Of a stretch of 64,000 nt of DNA, positions 8,835-17,782 are shown piece by piece; the first letter of the stretch is position 1, and each line of letters begins with the position of its first letter. Location of the stretch: positions 124,001 to 188,000 of the forward strand of contig JAIUOS010000003.1 of NCBI GenBank assembly GCA_020161755.1. The letters run 5' to 3'. Origin of the DNA: Actinomycetota bacterium. GTDB lineage: Bacteria; Actinomycetota; Actinomycetes; Propionibacteriales; Propionibacteriaceae. The notes beneath the pieces were generated by a model, which saw nothing but the letters and a program-made list of their open reading frames with translations, did not search any database and was not told the DNA's origin. The translations under genes and the position numbers were made by a program.

Positions 8835-9527
8835 TCACGCCGCGACCAGGCCCCGACCCCGGGCGAGACTGACCGCGACCAGGCGGTCATGGACGCCGAG
8901 CTTGTCGTAGATGTTGCCCAGGTGCTTGTGCACCGTGCGCGGGGACAGCGACAGCCGCGACGCGATCGAGGTCGCCAGCAGCCCCTGCGACAGCAGCTCC
9001 AGCACCTCGAGCTCGCGGGACGTGAGACCGAACTCGCGCGCGGCATCGCGTCCGACGCGGTCGCGCTCGCGGCGCTGGGTGGCGGCCACCGCGTGCGGCA
9101 GCAGCGCCATCAGCGGCGGGATCGCCTCATGCAGCAGCAGCACGTGCTGCTCGGCGAAGCCGTCACGCCGGGCGAAGGCCAGCGCGCGGCGTTCGGCCTC
9201 CTCGGGCTCGGCCTCGATCACCGGCGGCACCACCACCAGCACCTGGCCGAAGTGCCCGGCCTGCAGCACCAGCGGTGCCTGCGCCCCACTGTCGGGGTCG
9301 AGCCCGCCGATGGTGCCGATGAGTTCGGTGGCCGTGGACCAGTCGGGGTGACAGCTCAGCACCCGTCCGCCCGACTCCTCGGGCGCGAAACAGGCCGCGA
9401 CGTCGGCCTCCATCCCGTCCGACAGGTGCCGGCAGATCACCAGCTCGACGTCCGCGTCCACGGCGAGGGCCTGCGACGCCTCCGCCAACATGCTCACGAT
9501 CAGTACGGCCCGCTGTCCACGATCCAT
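8835..9527 (-). CDS. LuxR-type HTH transcriptional regulator
   Basis: The 230-aa protein ends in a clear LuxR/GerE helix-turn-helix (LTSRELEVLELLSQGLLATS, SPRTVHKHLGNIYDKL). The N-terminal about 150 residues (DADVELVICRHLSDGMEADV, LVLQAGHFGQVLVVVPPV) are not a response-regulator receiver domain; they look like a GAF-like or degenerate sensor domain, which I cannot name. ATG 9527 has AAGGAG 7 nt upstream. The gene is divergent from phosphoketolase with a 153-nt shared promoter region, so it may control that gene (inference). Confidence 0.82.
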   Translation of the reverse strand: MDRGQRAVLIVSMLAEASQALAVDADVELVICRHLSDGMEADVAACFAPEESGGRVLSCHPDWSTATELIGTIGGLDPDSGAQAPLVLQAGHFGQVLVVVPPVIEAEPEEAERRALAFARRDGFAEQHVLLLHEAIPPLMALLPHAVAATQRRERDRVGRDAAREFGLTSRELEVLELLSQGLLATSIASRLSLSPRTVHKHLGNIYDKLGVHDRLVAVSLARGRGLVAA

Positions 9528-9680
9528 ACCCGCTCCTTCGCACTCGCCGGGTACCGCTGACAGATTCCTCCTGAGCAGTCCAACAGCCCGCACCGCCGCG
9601 CGTATTCCCCCGCCCTGTTGCCCGCCGACCCCGCGGGGCAAACAATGAAGGAGAAAGCCGTACCACCGAACAGGAGCGTC

Positions 9681-12143
9681 ATGGCCACCGACCCCACCGC
9701 CGCCGCGGAGATCAGCGACGAGACCGCCGAGCTGCTGGAAGGCTGGTGGCGGGCCGCGAACTACCTCTCGGTCGGCCAGATCTACCTGCTCGACAACCCG
9801 CTGCTGCGGCGTCCGCTGAGCCGCGACGACGTGAAGCGGCGGCTGCTCGGCCACTGGGGCACGACGCCCGGCCTCAACTTCCTCTACGCCCACTTCAACC
9901 GGGCCATCATCGAGCGCGACCTCGACGCGATCTACATCGCCGGGCCGGGTCACGGTGGGCCCGGCCTGGTCGCGAACGCCTACCTCGACCACACCTACAC
10001 CGAGGTGTACCCGAACATCACCACCGACGAGGACGGCCTGGGCAAGCTGTTCAAGCAGTTCTCGTTCCCCGGCGGGATCCCGTCCCACGTGTCGCCGGAG
10101 TGCCCCGGTTCGATCCACGAGGGCGGTGAACTCGGCTACTCGCTGTCCCACGCCTACGGGTCGGTGTTCAACTCCCCCGGCCAGATCACGTTCGCGGTGG
10201 TCGGCGACGGTGAGGCCGAGACCGGCCCGCTGGCGACCGGCTGGCACGGCAACAAGTTCGTCAACCCGCTGACGGACGGGGTGGTGCTGCCCGTCCTTCA
10301 CCTCAACGGCTACAAGATCGCCAACCCGACGGTGCTGGCGCGCATCCCCGAGGACGAACTGGCCGACCTCATGCGGGGCTACGGGCACGAGCCGCTGTTC
10401 TTCACCGCGGACGTCGATGACGACCACCTCGAAGCGCACAAGCGGTTCGCCCGGCTGCTCGACGACGCGCTCGACCGGATCGCGGCGATCAAGGCGAGGG
10501 CCGCCGAGGGTGGGGCCGAGGACGTGGAGCGTCCACGCTGGCCGATGATCGTGTTCCGTACCCCGAAGGGCTGGACGGGGCCGGCCGAGGTCGACGGCAA
10601 GCAGACCGAGGCCCACTGGCGCAGCCACCAGGTGCCGCTGGCCAACGCCCGCGACTCCGCCGAGCACCTGGCGGTGCTGTCCGACTGGCTCCAGAGCTAC
10701 CGTCCCGAGGAGCTGTTCGACGCCGACGGTGCCCTCGACCCGCGGTTCGACGCGCTGCGTCCGTCCGGCGACCGGCGGATGTCGGCGAACCCGGTCGCCA
10801 ACGGCGGGCAACTGCTGAACGACCTGCGGATGCCCGACTTCCGCGACTTCGCCGTCGAGCCGGACGCCGACGGGCACGGCGGCCCGATGGTGGAGTCCAC
10901 CAAGCGGCTGGGCGAATTCCTGGCCGAGGTGTCCCGGCGGAACCCGACGAACTTCCGGGTGTTCGGGCCGGACGAGACCGCGTCCAACCGGCTCCAGGCG
11001 GTCTACGAGGCCACGCCCAAGCAGTGGCTGGGCGACTACCTGCCGACCGACGAGCCCGATCCGATGCGCAAGCAGGGCCAGGTGCTGGAGGTGCTCAGCG
11101 AGCACCAGTGCCAGGGCTGGCTGGAGGGCTACCTGCTCACCGGCCGGCACGGCGTGATGAGCTCGTACGAGGCGTTCATCCACGTGGTCGACTCGATGTT
11201 CAACCAGCACGCCAAGTGGATGGAGTCGACGAACGGGATCGGCTGGCGGCGTCCCGTGGCGTCCCTGAACTACCTGCTCAGCTCGCACGTGTGGCGCCAG
11301 GACCACAACGGATTCAGCCACCAGGACCCCGGGTTCCTCGACGTGGTGATGAACAAGTCGCCGGAGGTGATCCGGGTGTACCTGCCGCCGGACGTGAACA
11401 CGCTGCTGTCGACGTTCGACCACTGCCTGCGCAGCAAGCAGTACGTGAACGTGGTCGTCGCCGGGAAGCAGCCCGAGCCGGTGTTCCTGAACATGGACGA
11501 GGCGATCGCCCACTGCACGCGCGGCCTGGGCATCTGGGAGTGGGCGGGGACGGAGGTGCCGGGCACCGAGCCGGACGTGGTGCTGGCGTGCGCCGGTGAC
11601 GTCCCGACCCTGGAGGTGCTCGCCGCGGCCGACCTGCTGCGCCAGCACATCCCGGAGCTGAAGGTGCGGGTGGTGAACGTGGTCGACCTGATGCGGCTCC
11701 AGGACGAGCGGGAGCACCCGCACGGCCTGTCCGACCGCGACTTCGACACGATCTTCACCACCGGGACGCCGGTCATCTTCGCGTTCCACGGCTACCCGTG
11801 GCTGATCCACCGGCTCGCGTACCGGCGGACCAATCACAACAACATCCACGTCCGCGGGTTCAAGGAGAAGGGCTCCACCACCACCCCGTTCGACATGTGC
11901 ATGCGCAACGACATCGACCGGTTCCACCTGGTGATCGACGTGATCGACCGGGTGCCGACCCTGCGGGCACGCTACGCGACCCTGCGCCAGGACATGGTCG
12001 ACCGGCGGATCGACGCCCGGGCCTACGCGTTCGAGTGGGGCATCGACCAGCCGGAGATCGCCGACTGGGTGTGGCCGGACGCCGGGGAGGCGACCCGTGA
12101 ACAGGCGGCCGCGAGCCAGAGCACGGGCGGGGACAACGCCTAG
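9681..12143 (+). CDS. xfp: xylulose-5-phosphate/fructose-6-phosphate phosphoketolase
   Basis: A thiamine-diphosphate enzyme that splits xylulose 5-phosphate (and often fructose 6-phosphate) with phosphate into acetyl phosphate and a shorter sugar phosphate. The 820-aa length fits the family. Signatures include [39 protein letters not shown] and the TPP motif [15 protein letters not shown], with the C-terminal [11 protein letters not shown] and [16 protein letters not shown] 9681 is preferred because AGGAG lies 4 nt upstream; ATG 9645 is possible but lacks a ribosome site. An acetate kinase or phosphotransacetylase partner is not in the window. Confidence 0.95.
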   Translation: MATDPTAAAEISDETAELLEGWWRAANYLSVGQIYLLDNPLLRRPLSRDDVKRRLLGHWGTTPGLNFLYAHFNRAIIERDLDAIYIAGPGHGGPGLVANAYLDHTYTEVYPNITTDEDGLGKLFKQFSFPGGIPSHVSPECPGSIHEGGELGYSLSHAYGSVFNSPGQITFAVVGDGEAETGPLATGWHGNKFVNPLTDGVVLPVLHLNGYKIANPTVLARIPEDELADLMRGYGHEPLFFTADVDDDHLEAHKRFARLLDDALDRIAAIKARAAEGGAEDVERPRWPMIVFRTPKGWTGPAEVDGKQTEAHWRSHQVPLANARDSAEHLAVLSDWLQSYRPEELFDADGALDPRFDALRPSGDRRMSANPVANGGQLLNDLRMPDFRDFAVEPDADGHGGPMVESTKRLGEFLAEVSRRNPTNFRVFGPDETASNRLQAVYEATPKQWLGDYLPTDEPDPMRKQGQVLEVLSEHQCQGWLEGYLLTGRHGVMSSYEAFIHVVDSMFNQHAKWMESTNGIGWRRPVASLNYLLSSHVWRQDHNGFSHQDPGFLDVVMNKSPEVIRVYLPPDVNTLLSTFDHCLRSKQYVNVVVAGKQPEPVFLNMDEAIAHCTRGLGIWEWAGTEVPGTEPDVVLACAGDVPTLEVLAAADLLRQHIPELKVRVVNVVDLMRLQDEREHPHGLSDRDFDTIFTTGTPVIFAFHGYPWLIHRLAYRRTNHNNIHVRGFKEKGSTTTPFDMCMRNDIDRFHLVIDVIDRVPTLRARYATLRQDMVDRRIDARAYAFEWGIDQPEIADWVWPDAGEATREQAAASQSTGGDNA

Positions 12144-12170
12144 CTGTCCCAAACCGGACCGCTCGAGCGT

Positions 12171-12707
12171 GTGATGGGCATGAGTGCAGCCGAGTTCTCG
12201 ATGGCCGCGGCGCTGGAGCCGGGGCTGACATTCGAGCACTTCGTCGCCCTGCACGGCCGGTCGTTGGGCGGTTTCGCCCTGATGATCACCGGGAACGCCG
12301 CCGATGCCCAGGACGCTGTGCAGGACGCCCTGATCGGCGCCTACTCCCGCTGGGACCGGATCGTCGACAACGGTGACCCGCTGGCGTACATCCGTCGCTC
12401 GATCGTCAACCGGCACATCTCGGTGCACCGCAAGCTGAGGCGGCTGGTGGCGCTGGGCGACCGGCAGGGCGCGGTCGCCGACCCCGCGCCCGACCTCGTC
12501 GGACGCCACTGGGCGCTGCACGTGATCGCGCGGTTGCCGGCCCGGCAGCGGGTGGCCGTCGTACTGCGGGTGATCGAGGACCAGGACTTCGGCGTGGTGG
12601 CCGACGCGCTGGGCGTGTCCCCGGCGAACGCCCGCAAGATCGTCTCGCGCGGGTTGGCCACGCTGCGCTCGCTGCTTGACGAGGAAGGCAAGACCGATGG
12701 CCGATGA
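12171..12707 (+). CDS. SigE-family (ECF-like) RNA polymerase sigma factor
   Basis: The 178-aa protein has the sigma-70 region 2 core (FALMITGNAADAQDAVQDALIG, YIRRSIVNRHIS) and a region 4 helix-turn-helix (LPARQRVAVVLRVIEDQDFG, VADALGVSPANARKIVSRGL). The form matches the SigE family of actinobacterial group 4 sigma factors. Three starts are close together (GTG 12171, ATG 12174, ATG 12180) and none has a strong ribosome site. The next gene overlaps its 3' end and encodes a membrane protein, the usual arrangement for a sigma factor with its regulator. Confidence 0.85.
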   Translation: MMGMSAAEFSMAAALEPGLTFEHFVALHGRSLGGFALMITGNAADAQDAVQDALIGAYSRWDRIVDNGDPLAYIRRSIVNRHISVHRKLRRLVALGDRQGAVADPAPDLVGRHWALHVIARLPARQRVAVVLRVIEDQDFGVVADALGVSPANARKIVSRGLATLRSLLDEEGKTDGR

Positions 12708-13461
12708 CTTCGACGACCTGCGGGACCTCGGCGGCCTGCGCACCAGCCTGAAGCTGGCGGCCGACGACTTCCGTCCGAGCTTCGACGCGTCCGCGATGGC
12801 CGAGGCCGGACGAGCCCGGTCACGCCGGCGCACGATCATCGGCGGGATCGTCTCCACGCTCGCGGTGGTCGTGGCGGCCATGCTCGTGGTGCCGACGCTG
12901 CTGCGTCCACCTGCGACGCTGCCCGCCGCGCCGGCGCCGCCGAGCGCACCGGGCACGGGCGTCGCCCAGACGTTCGACCCGATGACCGCCCCGGTTCCGG
13001 GCGCGGTGGCGCCGGACGGGTTCTGGAGGACGACCACGGTGGCGACGGCGAACCTGAAGGTGAGCTACCCGGCGGACTGGACGGAGAGCGAGGACCAGTG
13101 GGGGGTCCTGCGGATCACCGCCCCCAGCGGCTACTTCCTCGAACTGCGCACGGACGCTCTTCAGTCGACCTGCGACGACGGCGCCGATTCTGTCGACGGT
13201 CGGATCGCGCGCACCGACCTGTCCGCGACCACGTCGCTCGGCAAGGGGGCGGTCGTCGTGCGCTGGCACAACGGTGGGTCGTCGCCGGTCTCGCTCAACC
13301 TCGCGCAGCACTCGCGGACGGGGTCGTGCTGGCAGAGGTTCCTGAACTTCGCCGGCGTCGACGACGTCTACCTCGGCTCGGGCGACAACGCCGCCAACCC
13401 GACACCGCACGAACTCGACCAGGCGGTCGCGATCCTGCTCGGCGCAACCCTCCTCCACTAG
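12697..13461 (+). CDS. single-pass membrane protein, possible anti-sigma partner
   Basis: The 254-aa product starts at ATG 12697, inside the end of the sigma-factor gene. It has an acidic cytoplasmic segment of about 50 residues, one membrane helix (about 50-72, TIIGGIVSTLAVVVAAMLVV), a Pro/Ala-rich linker and an external domain of about 150 residues with two cysteines (STCDDG, GSCWQR). The topology and overlap fit a regulator of the neighbouring sigma factor, but I see no recognised zinc anti-sigma motif (HxxxCxxC), so the role is an inference. Confidence 0.65.
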   Translation: MADDFDDLRDLGGLRTSLKLAADDFRPSFDASAMAEAGRARSRRRTIIGGIVSTLAVVVAAMLVVPTLLRPPATLPAAPAPPSAPGTGVAQTFDPMTAPVPGAVAPDGFWRTTTVATANLKVSYPADWTESEDQWGVLRITAPSGYFLELRTDALQSTCDDGADSVDGRIARTDLSATTSLGKGAVVVRWHNGGSSPVSLNLAQHSRTGSCWQRFLNFAGVDDVYLGSGDNAANPTPHELDQAVAILLGATLLH

Positions 13462-13493
13462 CCTCACCGGCCGCCACCGGTGAGGATGGGGGC

Positions 13494-14054
13494 ATGACAC
13501 TGCTGTACCTCGTCCGGCACGGCCAGACCGAATGGAGCCGATCGGGGCAACACACCTCGATCACCGAGCTCGACCTGACCCCGGAGGGCGAGGCACAGGC
13601 GCGCTCGCTGCACGGCCGGCTCAACCCGTCCGACTTCCAGCTGGTGCTGTGCAGCCCCCGGCTGCGGGCCAGGCGCACCGCGGAGCTGGCCGGGTTCGAG
13701 CACTACGAGATCGACGACGACCTGGCAGAGTGGTACTACGGCGACTTCGAAGGGCTCACCAGCCCGCAGATCCGGCAGGGGCGTCCGGGGTGGCGCATCT
13801 GGTTCAACGGGTGCGAGGGCGGCGAGTCCAGCGACGAGGTACGGGCCCGGCTGACCCGCGTCGTGATGAAGGTGCGCGCGTCGGGGGTGGACCGGGCCAT
13901 CTGTTTCGGCCACGGCCACGCGTCCCGGGTGCTGGCGCTGTGCTGGCTCGACTTCCCGATCATGTTCGGGCAGAGCTTCCCGCTGGAGGTCGGCAGCGTG
14001 TCGATCCTGGGGCGCGAGAAGGAGTCGCCGGCGATCATCCGCTGGAACAGCTGA
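13494..14054 (+). CDS. histidine phosphatase (phosphoglycerate-mutase superfamily)
   Basis: The 186-aa protein carries the catalytic RHGQTEW near residue 8 (phospho-histidine), the second arginine in SPRLRARRTAEL, the acidic residue in WYYGDFEG and the second histidine in CFGHGHASRVL. These define the branch-1 histidine phosphatases, here most like acid phosphatase/CobC-type proteins. The physiological substrate is unknown. ATG 13494 follows GTGAGGATGGGGGC. The arfB gene begins 6 nt after its stop, so they likely share a transcript. Confidence 0.87.
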   Translation: MTLLYLVRHGQTEWSRSGQHTSITELDLTPEGEAQARSLHGRLNPSDFQLVLCSPRLRARRTAELAGFEHYEIDDDLAEWYYGDFEGLTSPQIRQGRPGWRIWFNGCEGGESSDEVRARLTRVVMKVRASGVDRAICFGHGHASRVLALCWLDFPIMFGQSFPLEVGSVSILGREKESPAIIRWNS

Positions 14055-14060
14055 GCGACC

Positions 14061-14516
14061 GTGCCTGCGGACGGACACGGGGTGCGGATCGCGCCGGGGC
14101 CCGGCGTCCCGGGCGGCCTGGTGATCCCGGAGGGCGAGCTGGCCGAGCGGTACTCCCACGCGTCCGGGCCGGGCGGGCAGGGGGTGAACACGGCCGATTC
14201 GCGGGTGCAGCTCTCGTTCGACGTGGGTGCCTCGGCGGTGCTGGACGACGCGCAGCGTGATCGGGTGCTGCGGCGGCTCCGGACCCGGCTGGCCGGCACC
14301 GTGCTCACCGTGGACGCGGCCGAGTTCCGCTCGCAGCGCCGCAACCGGGTGGCCGCCAGGGAGCGGCTCGCCGAACTGCTGCGGGACGCGCTGGCGCCGC
14401 CGCCCCCGCCGCGCCGGGCCACCCGTCCGACCCGGGGGTCGATCGACCGGCGGCTCAGGACGAAGCGTCAGCGCAGCGAGGTGAAGAGGCAGCGGGCGCG
14501 GCCCGGGGAGCTGTAG
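14061..14516 (+). CDS. arfB: alternative ribosome-rescue factor ArfB (YaeJ), peptidyl-tRNA hydrolase
   Basis: The 151-aa protein is a short class I release-factor homologue with the catalytic GGQ in ASGPGGQGVNTADSRV. The codon-recognition domain of full release factors is absent. A basic, proline-rich C-terminal tail (RRLRTKRQRSEVKRQRARPG) would enter the mRNA channel of stalled ribosomes. In ArfB this combination releases peptides from ribosomes stuck without a stop codon. GTG 14061 is the start. It ends three bases before the convergent ABC-F gene. Confidence 0.9.
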   Translation: MPADGHGVRIAPGPGVPGGLVIPEGELAERYSHASGPGGQGVNTADSRVQLSFDVGASAVLDDAQRDRVLRRLRTRLAGTVLTVDAAEFRSQRRNRVAARERLAELLRDALAPPPPPRRATRPTRGSIDRRLRTKRQRSEVKRQRARPGEL

Positions 14517-14519
14517 GCG

Positions 14520-16280
14520 TCAACGCGCCCGCTGGACGCGCCCCTCCTGCCAGACGGGCTCGTCGGGCTCGTAGACGGTGCCGTCGGCACCGAAGACCAG
14601 GAAGCGATCGAAGCCGCGGGCGAACCACCGGTCGTGGGTGACGGCCAGGACGGTGCCCTCGAACGCGGCGAGACCGTCCTCGAGGGCCTCGGCGGACTGC
14701 ACGTCGAGGTTGTCGGTGGGCTCGTCGAGCAGCAGCATCGTGGCGCCGGACAGCTCCAGCAGCAGGATCTGGAACCGGGCCTGCTGCCCGCCGGACAGCA
14801 CCTCGAAGCGCTGCTCGGCGGCGGCCGACAGTTCGTAGCGGTCGAGGACGCGGCTGGCCTGCTCGCGTCCCATGCCGACGCGGCCGCGTCCGTCCGGGGT
14901 GGCGTCGCCGCGGTGCAGGATCTGCAACAGGGTCCGTCCGACGAGTTCGGGGTGCTCGTGGGTCTGGACGAACCAGCCCGGACGCACCCGGGCGCCGAGC
15001 CGCGCGCGTCCGGTGTGTTCGACCGGGGCGATGGCGCCGGGCTCCCCCACCGGCTCGTGCTCGAGGTCGGGCAGGGAACCGCCGGCGGCCAGGAGGCGCA
15101 GGAAGTGGGACTTGCCGGACCCGTTCGAGCCGAGGACGGCGACGCGCTCGCCGTACCAGACCTCCAGGTCGAAGGGCCTCATCAGTACCGACGACCCGCC
15201 GGACTCCCCCGGCGGGAGCCGCAGTTCGAGCTGTTCACAGACGAGCGCGCGCTTCGCGGTGCGTCCGCCACGGAGCCGGATGGCGACCTTCTGCTCCAGG
15301 GGCTGCTCGGCCGGCGGACCGGCCTCCTCGAACTTGCGCAGCCGGGTCTGGGCGGCCTGGTAGCGGCTGGCCATGCCGTCGTTGTAGGTCGCCTTCTGCT
15401 TGAGGGTGAGGACGAGGGTCTTGAGCTTGGCGTGCTCCTCGTCCCAGCGGCGACGCAGCTCGTCGAACCGCTCGAAGCGCGCGCGGCGGGCGTCGTGGTA
15501 GCTGCCGAAACCGCCGGGGTGCGTCCACACCCGGTTGCCGCCGGCGCCGAGTTCGACGGTGACGACGCGGGTGGCGGTGTTGGCGAGCAGCTCGCGGTCG
15601 TGGGAGATGAACAGGATGGTCTTGGACGACTCGTTGATGCGCTCCTCGAGCCAGGTCTTGGCGGGGACGTCGAGGTAGTTGTCGGGCTCGTCGAGGAGCA
15701 GCACCTCGTCGGGTCCGCGCAGGAGGTACTCCAGGACGAGGCGCTTCTGCTCGCCGCCCGACAGCGTGCGCAGCGAGCGGTAGCGGGCCCGGTCGTAGCC
15801 GACGCCGAGGGCGCTGGTGGTGACGACGTCCCACACCACCTCGAGGTCGTAACCCCCGGCGTCCGCGTACTCGGCGAGGGCTTCGGCGTAGCGGAGCTGG
15901 GTGTCGAGGTCGTCGGTCTCCATGAGCAGGCGCTCGCACTCGTCGACGGACGCGGCGGCGGCGCGGACGCGGGCCGGCGCCACCGAGAGCAGGAGGTCGG
16001 CGACGGTCGGGTCGTCACCGCCGGAGCCGCCCTCGACTACGCCCTGGCCGACGAACTGGCGCATCACGCCGAGCCCGCCCGAGCGGGTCACCGCCCCGGC
16101 GTGCGGGTCGAGGTCGCCGGTGATGATGCGCAGCAGGGTCGTCTTGCCGGCCCCGTTCGCGCCGACCAGGGCCACCTTCGCGCCCTCGCCGATGCGGAAC
16201 GACACCTCGTCGAGGAGGACGCGCCCGTCCGGCAGCTCGTAGCGCACCCCGGCGACATCCACGTGACCCACGCGGGTCAC
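14520..16280 (-). CDS. ABC-F family ATPase
   Basis: A 586-aa cytoplasmic protein with two ABC cassettes in one chain and no membrane segments. The first has Walker A GANGAGKTT (about 40-47), signature LSGGEQKRL and Walker B LLLDEPDNYLD. The second has GSNGSGKSH, LSGGQQARF and LLLDEPTDNLD. The linker between them is charged and helical. ABC-F proteins bind the ribosomal E site, acting in translation control or antibiotic protection; which applies here cannot be told. Start candidates are GTG 16280, 16271 and 16262. The upstream gap holds a GGGGACGGTTCC palindrome. Confidence 0.88.
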   Translation of the reverse strand: MTRVGHVDVAGVRYELPDGRVLLDEVSFRIGEGAKVALVGANGAGKTTLLRIITGDLDPHAGAVTRSGGLGVMRQFVGQGVVEGGSGGDDPTVADLLLSVAPARVRAAAASVDECERLLMETDDLDTQLRYAEALAEYADAGGYDLEVVWDVVTTSALGVGYDRARYRSLRTLSGGEQKRLVLEYLLRGPDEVLLLDEPDNYLDVPAKTWLEERINESSKTILFISHDRELLANTATRVVTVELGAGGNRVWTHPGGFGSYHDARRARFERFDELRRRWDEEHAKLKTLVLTLKQKATYNDGMASRYQAAQTRLRKFEEAGPPAEQPLEQKVAIRLRGGRTAKRALVCEQLELRLPPGESGGSSVLMRPFDLEVWYGERVAVLGSNGSGKSHFLRLLAAGGSLPDLEHEPVGEPGAIAPVEHTGRARLGARVRPGWFVQTHEHPELVGRTLLQILHRGDATPDGRGRVGMGREQASRVLDRYELSAAAEQRFEVLSGGQQARFQILLLELSGATMLLLDEPTDNLDVQSAEALEDGLAAFEGTVLAVTHDRWFARGFDRFLVFGADGTVYEPDEPVWQEGRVQRAR

Positions 16281-16319
16281 CGTACCCCTGTCCGTCCTCC
16301 CGCCCGACCGGACCGAATC

Positions 16320-16381
16320 GGGGACGGTTCCGAGATTCGCAACGCAAGCCCCGCTCGGCCACGATTCTCGGAACCGTCCCC
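16320..16381. repeat. GGGGACGGTTCC inverted repeat, copy A
   Basis: Two 20-nt arms (16320-16339 and 16362-16381) are reverse complements at 19 of 20 positions around a 22-nt loop. The left side, from 16311, matches 19 of 21 bases of the element at 46839-46859. The right side (16370-16385) is identical over 16 bases to 46897-46912. It sits downstream of the gene ending at 16390 and upstream of the ABC-F start, so it could terminate the former. REP-like mobile palindrome family is the likeliest class (inference). Confidence 0.75.
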
Positions 16382-16389
16382 TGTTTGGC

Positions 16390-17328
16390 TCAGCGGGGGC
16401 AGGTGCCAAGCTTGATGGGTCCCAGCACGAAGGTGCACCGCTCATCGTGGGTGATCTCGGGCAGCGCGTCGTTGTTCGACACCGACGCCACCAGGGGCAC
16501 CGTCCGCAGGTAGGCCCAACCCCACAACCCGTTCGCGTCGGCGCGCGTCCGGCACCCGGCGCCACAGCGGCGGTAGCGGACCTTGACGTCGTGGATGAAC
16601 TTCTTCAGGTCCGAGCACGTCGCCTTCGCCAGACCGTTCAGGTCCTTGCTCAGGCACACGGTGTTGTACAGCGTCACGTGCTGGTTCACGCAGGAGAGGT
16701 AGTCCTTGTTGTTGCCGCACACGCGCCGCTTCAGGGTCTTGAGTTCGTACTGACCGGTCAACTCCTCGTGGGTGGTGGCCTCGCGCGCCTCCTGGTCGAC
16801 GACGGTGGTCGTGTACCCGTTCTGCACACCGGCCGACCACAGCCCGGCACCGATCAGGCCGGCCACCACGGCCGTGGCCAGGCTCGCCAGCACAGCGGGC
16901 AGCCATCGCGAACCCTTCCTCGGCGCCGGCCCTGGGACGGGCGGAACGGGGACGGGTGCCGCAAGGACGGTGGGCCTGCGGGGTGCCGCCGCCCACTGGC
17001 GCACGCCCTGGTCGGGATCGGCAGCCAGCAGCGCCAGCGTGGCGGCCGGGGTGTTCTGGTCGGCAGCCAGGCGCGCTCGCGCGTCCGATCCCCAGAAGGC
17101 CAGCACGCTCAGCGGACGCCCCTGCGTCCAGTACGGCGACCCGGCCGGCGCGACGCCGGCGGCCCGCTGGGTCACCTCTGCGTACAGGGCCGGCCAGTTG
17201 ACGGACGGGTCGCCGTGGAAGGTGCGGAGGAGCCCGTCGGCGGCGGAGATGGTGGCACCGTCCGCTCCGGCCGTGTCCGCGAGCATCATGCGAACCCGGG
17301 TCGTCGAGTCAGTTACGTCCATGGTCAT
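16390..17328 (-). CDS. membrane-anchored protein with leucine-rich-repeat-variant-like N-terminus
   Basis: A protein of about 312 aa. The cytoplasmic N-terminal part includes RLAADQNTPAATLALLAADP, resembling the leucine-rich repeat variant motif of actinobacterial proteins. A Pro-rich stretch, one membrane helix (about 160-182, VLASLATAVVAGLIGAGLWS) and an external domain of about 130 residues with eight cysteines (for example RRVCGNNKDYLSC, CGAGC) follow. The cysteines probably form disulfides outside the cell. I cannot assign a function. Starts at ATG 17328 and 17322 are both possible. Confidence 0.6.
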   Translation of the reverse strand: MTMDVTDSTTRVRMMLADTAGADGATISAADGLLRTFHGDPSVNWPALYAEVTQRAAGVAPAGSPYWTQGRPLSVLAFWGSDARARLAADQNTPAATLALLAADPDQGVRQWAAAPRRPTVLAAPVPVPPVPGPAPRKGSRWLPAVLASLATAVVAGLIGAGLWSAGVQNGYTTTVVDQEAREATTHEELTGQYELKTLKRRVCGNNKDYLSCVNQHVTLYNTVCLSKDLNGLAKATCSDLKKFIHDVKVRYRRCGAGCRTRADANGLWGWAYLRTVPLVASVSNNDALPEITHDERCTFVLGPIKLGTCPR

Positions 17329-17399
17329 CCCGTCGCGCGCGTCGGAGCTCTCACCGTGACCCCGCAGCCTAGCCTCCGGTCCCGAGGCAACCCGGCGTG

Positions 17400-17759
17400 T
17401 CAGCGCAGGAGTTCGCGGGCGAAGCCGAGGTAGCGCGGACCCTGCCACTCCAGTGTGCCGCGGTCGCCGGCGACGACCAGGCCCGACTGCGGCCCGGTCA
17501 CCTCGAGCTCGAGACGGCGTCCGTCGTTGAGCTGGAAGGTGACGTAGTAGCGCTGGCTGGTCGGGCCGTTGCCGCTGGTCACGACGTGGGTGCGCTTGTC
17601 GAGCACCACCACCTCGTCGCGGCGCACCGGGGACGACTTCGCCAGCCTCGACCGGCGGGCCACGCGTAGGACGGCGATCACGACGGGGATCAGCGCGAGC
17701 ACGACGAAGGCGCCGAGCACCACGACCAGGACCACCAGGAACAGGTTCACCCGAGGCAC
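17400..17759 (-). CDS. DUF2500-like small membrane protein
   Basis: The 119-aa product has one N-terminal membrane helix (about 5-32, very Val/Leu-rich) followed by a soluble beta-rich domain. The latter (KRTHVVTSGNGPTSQRYYVTF, LELEVTGPQSGLVVAGDRGT, LEWQGPRYLGFAR) follows the DUF2500 pattern known from enterobacterial YhhM. No function is established. GTG 17759 is the longest start and GTG 17750 the alternative; neither has a clear ribosome site. It is divergent from the gene at 17783 with only 23 nt between them. Confidence 0.72.
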   Translation of the reverse strand: MPRVNLFLVVLVVVLGAFVVLALIPVVIAVLRVARRSRLAKSSPVRRDEVVVLDKRTHVVTSGNGPTSQRYYVTFQLNDGRRLELEVTGPQSGLVVAGDRGTLEWQGPRYLGFARELLR

Positions 17760-17770
17760 CTTATTGGCCC

Positions 17771-17782
17771 TAGGCTGCCGCC
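17771..17782 (+). promoter_or_regulatory. candidate leaderless promoter -10 (TAGGCT-N6-GTG)
   Basis: TAGGCT at 17771-17776 lies six bases before GTG 17783, with no ribosome site. This is the TANNNT-N5-9-RTG arrangement of leaderless actinobacterial transcripts. The assignment is from pattern only. Confidence 0.4.

Noticed and set aside
9645-9680. ATG 9645 as phosphoketolase start
   Set aside because: It lacks a ribosome site and adds 12 residues unlike the family. AGGAG lies before ATG 9681.
8835-13037. Very long open frame on the minus strand opposite phosphoketolase
   Set aside because: Only its 3' 693 bases (the LuxR-type regulator) have a ribosome site and family motifs. The rest mirrors the codon structure of the high-GC gene on the other strand.
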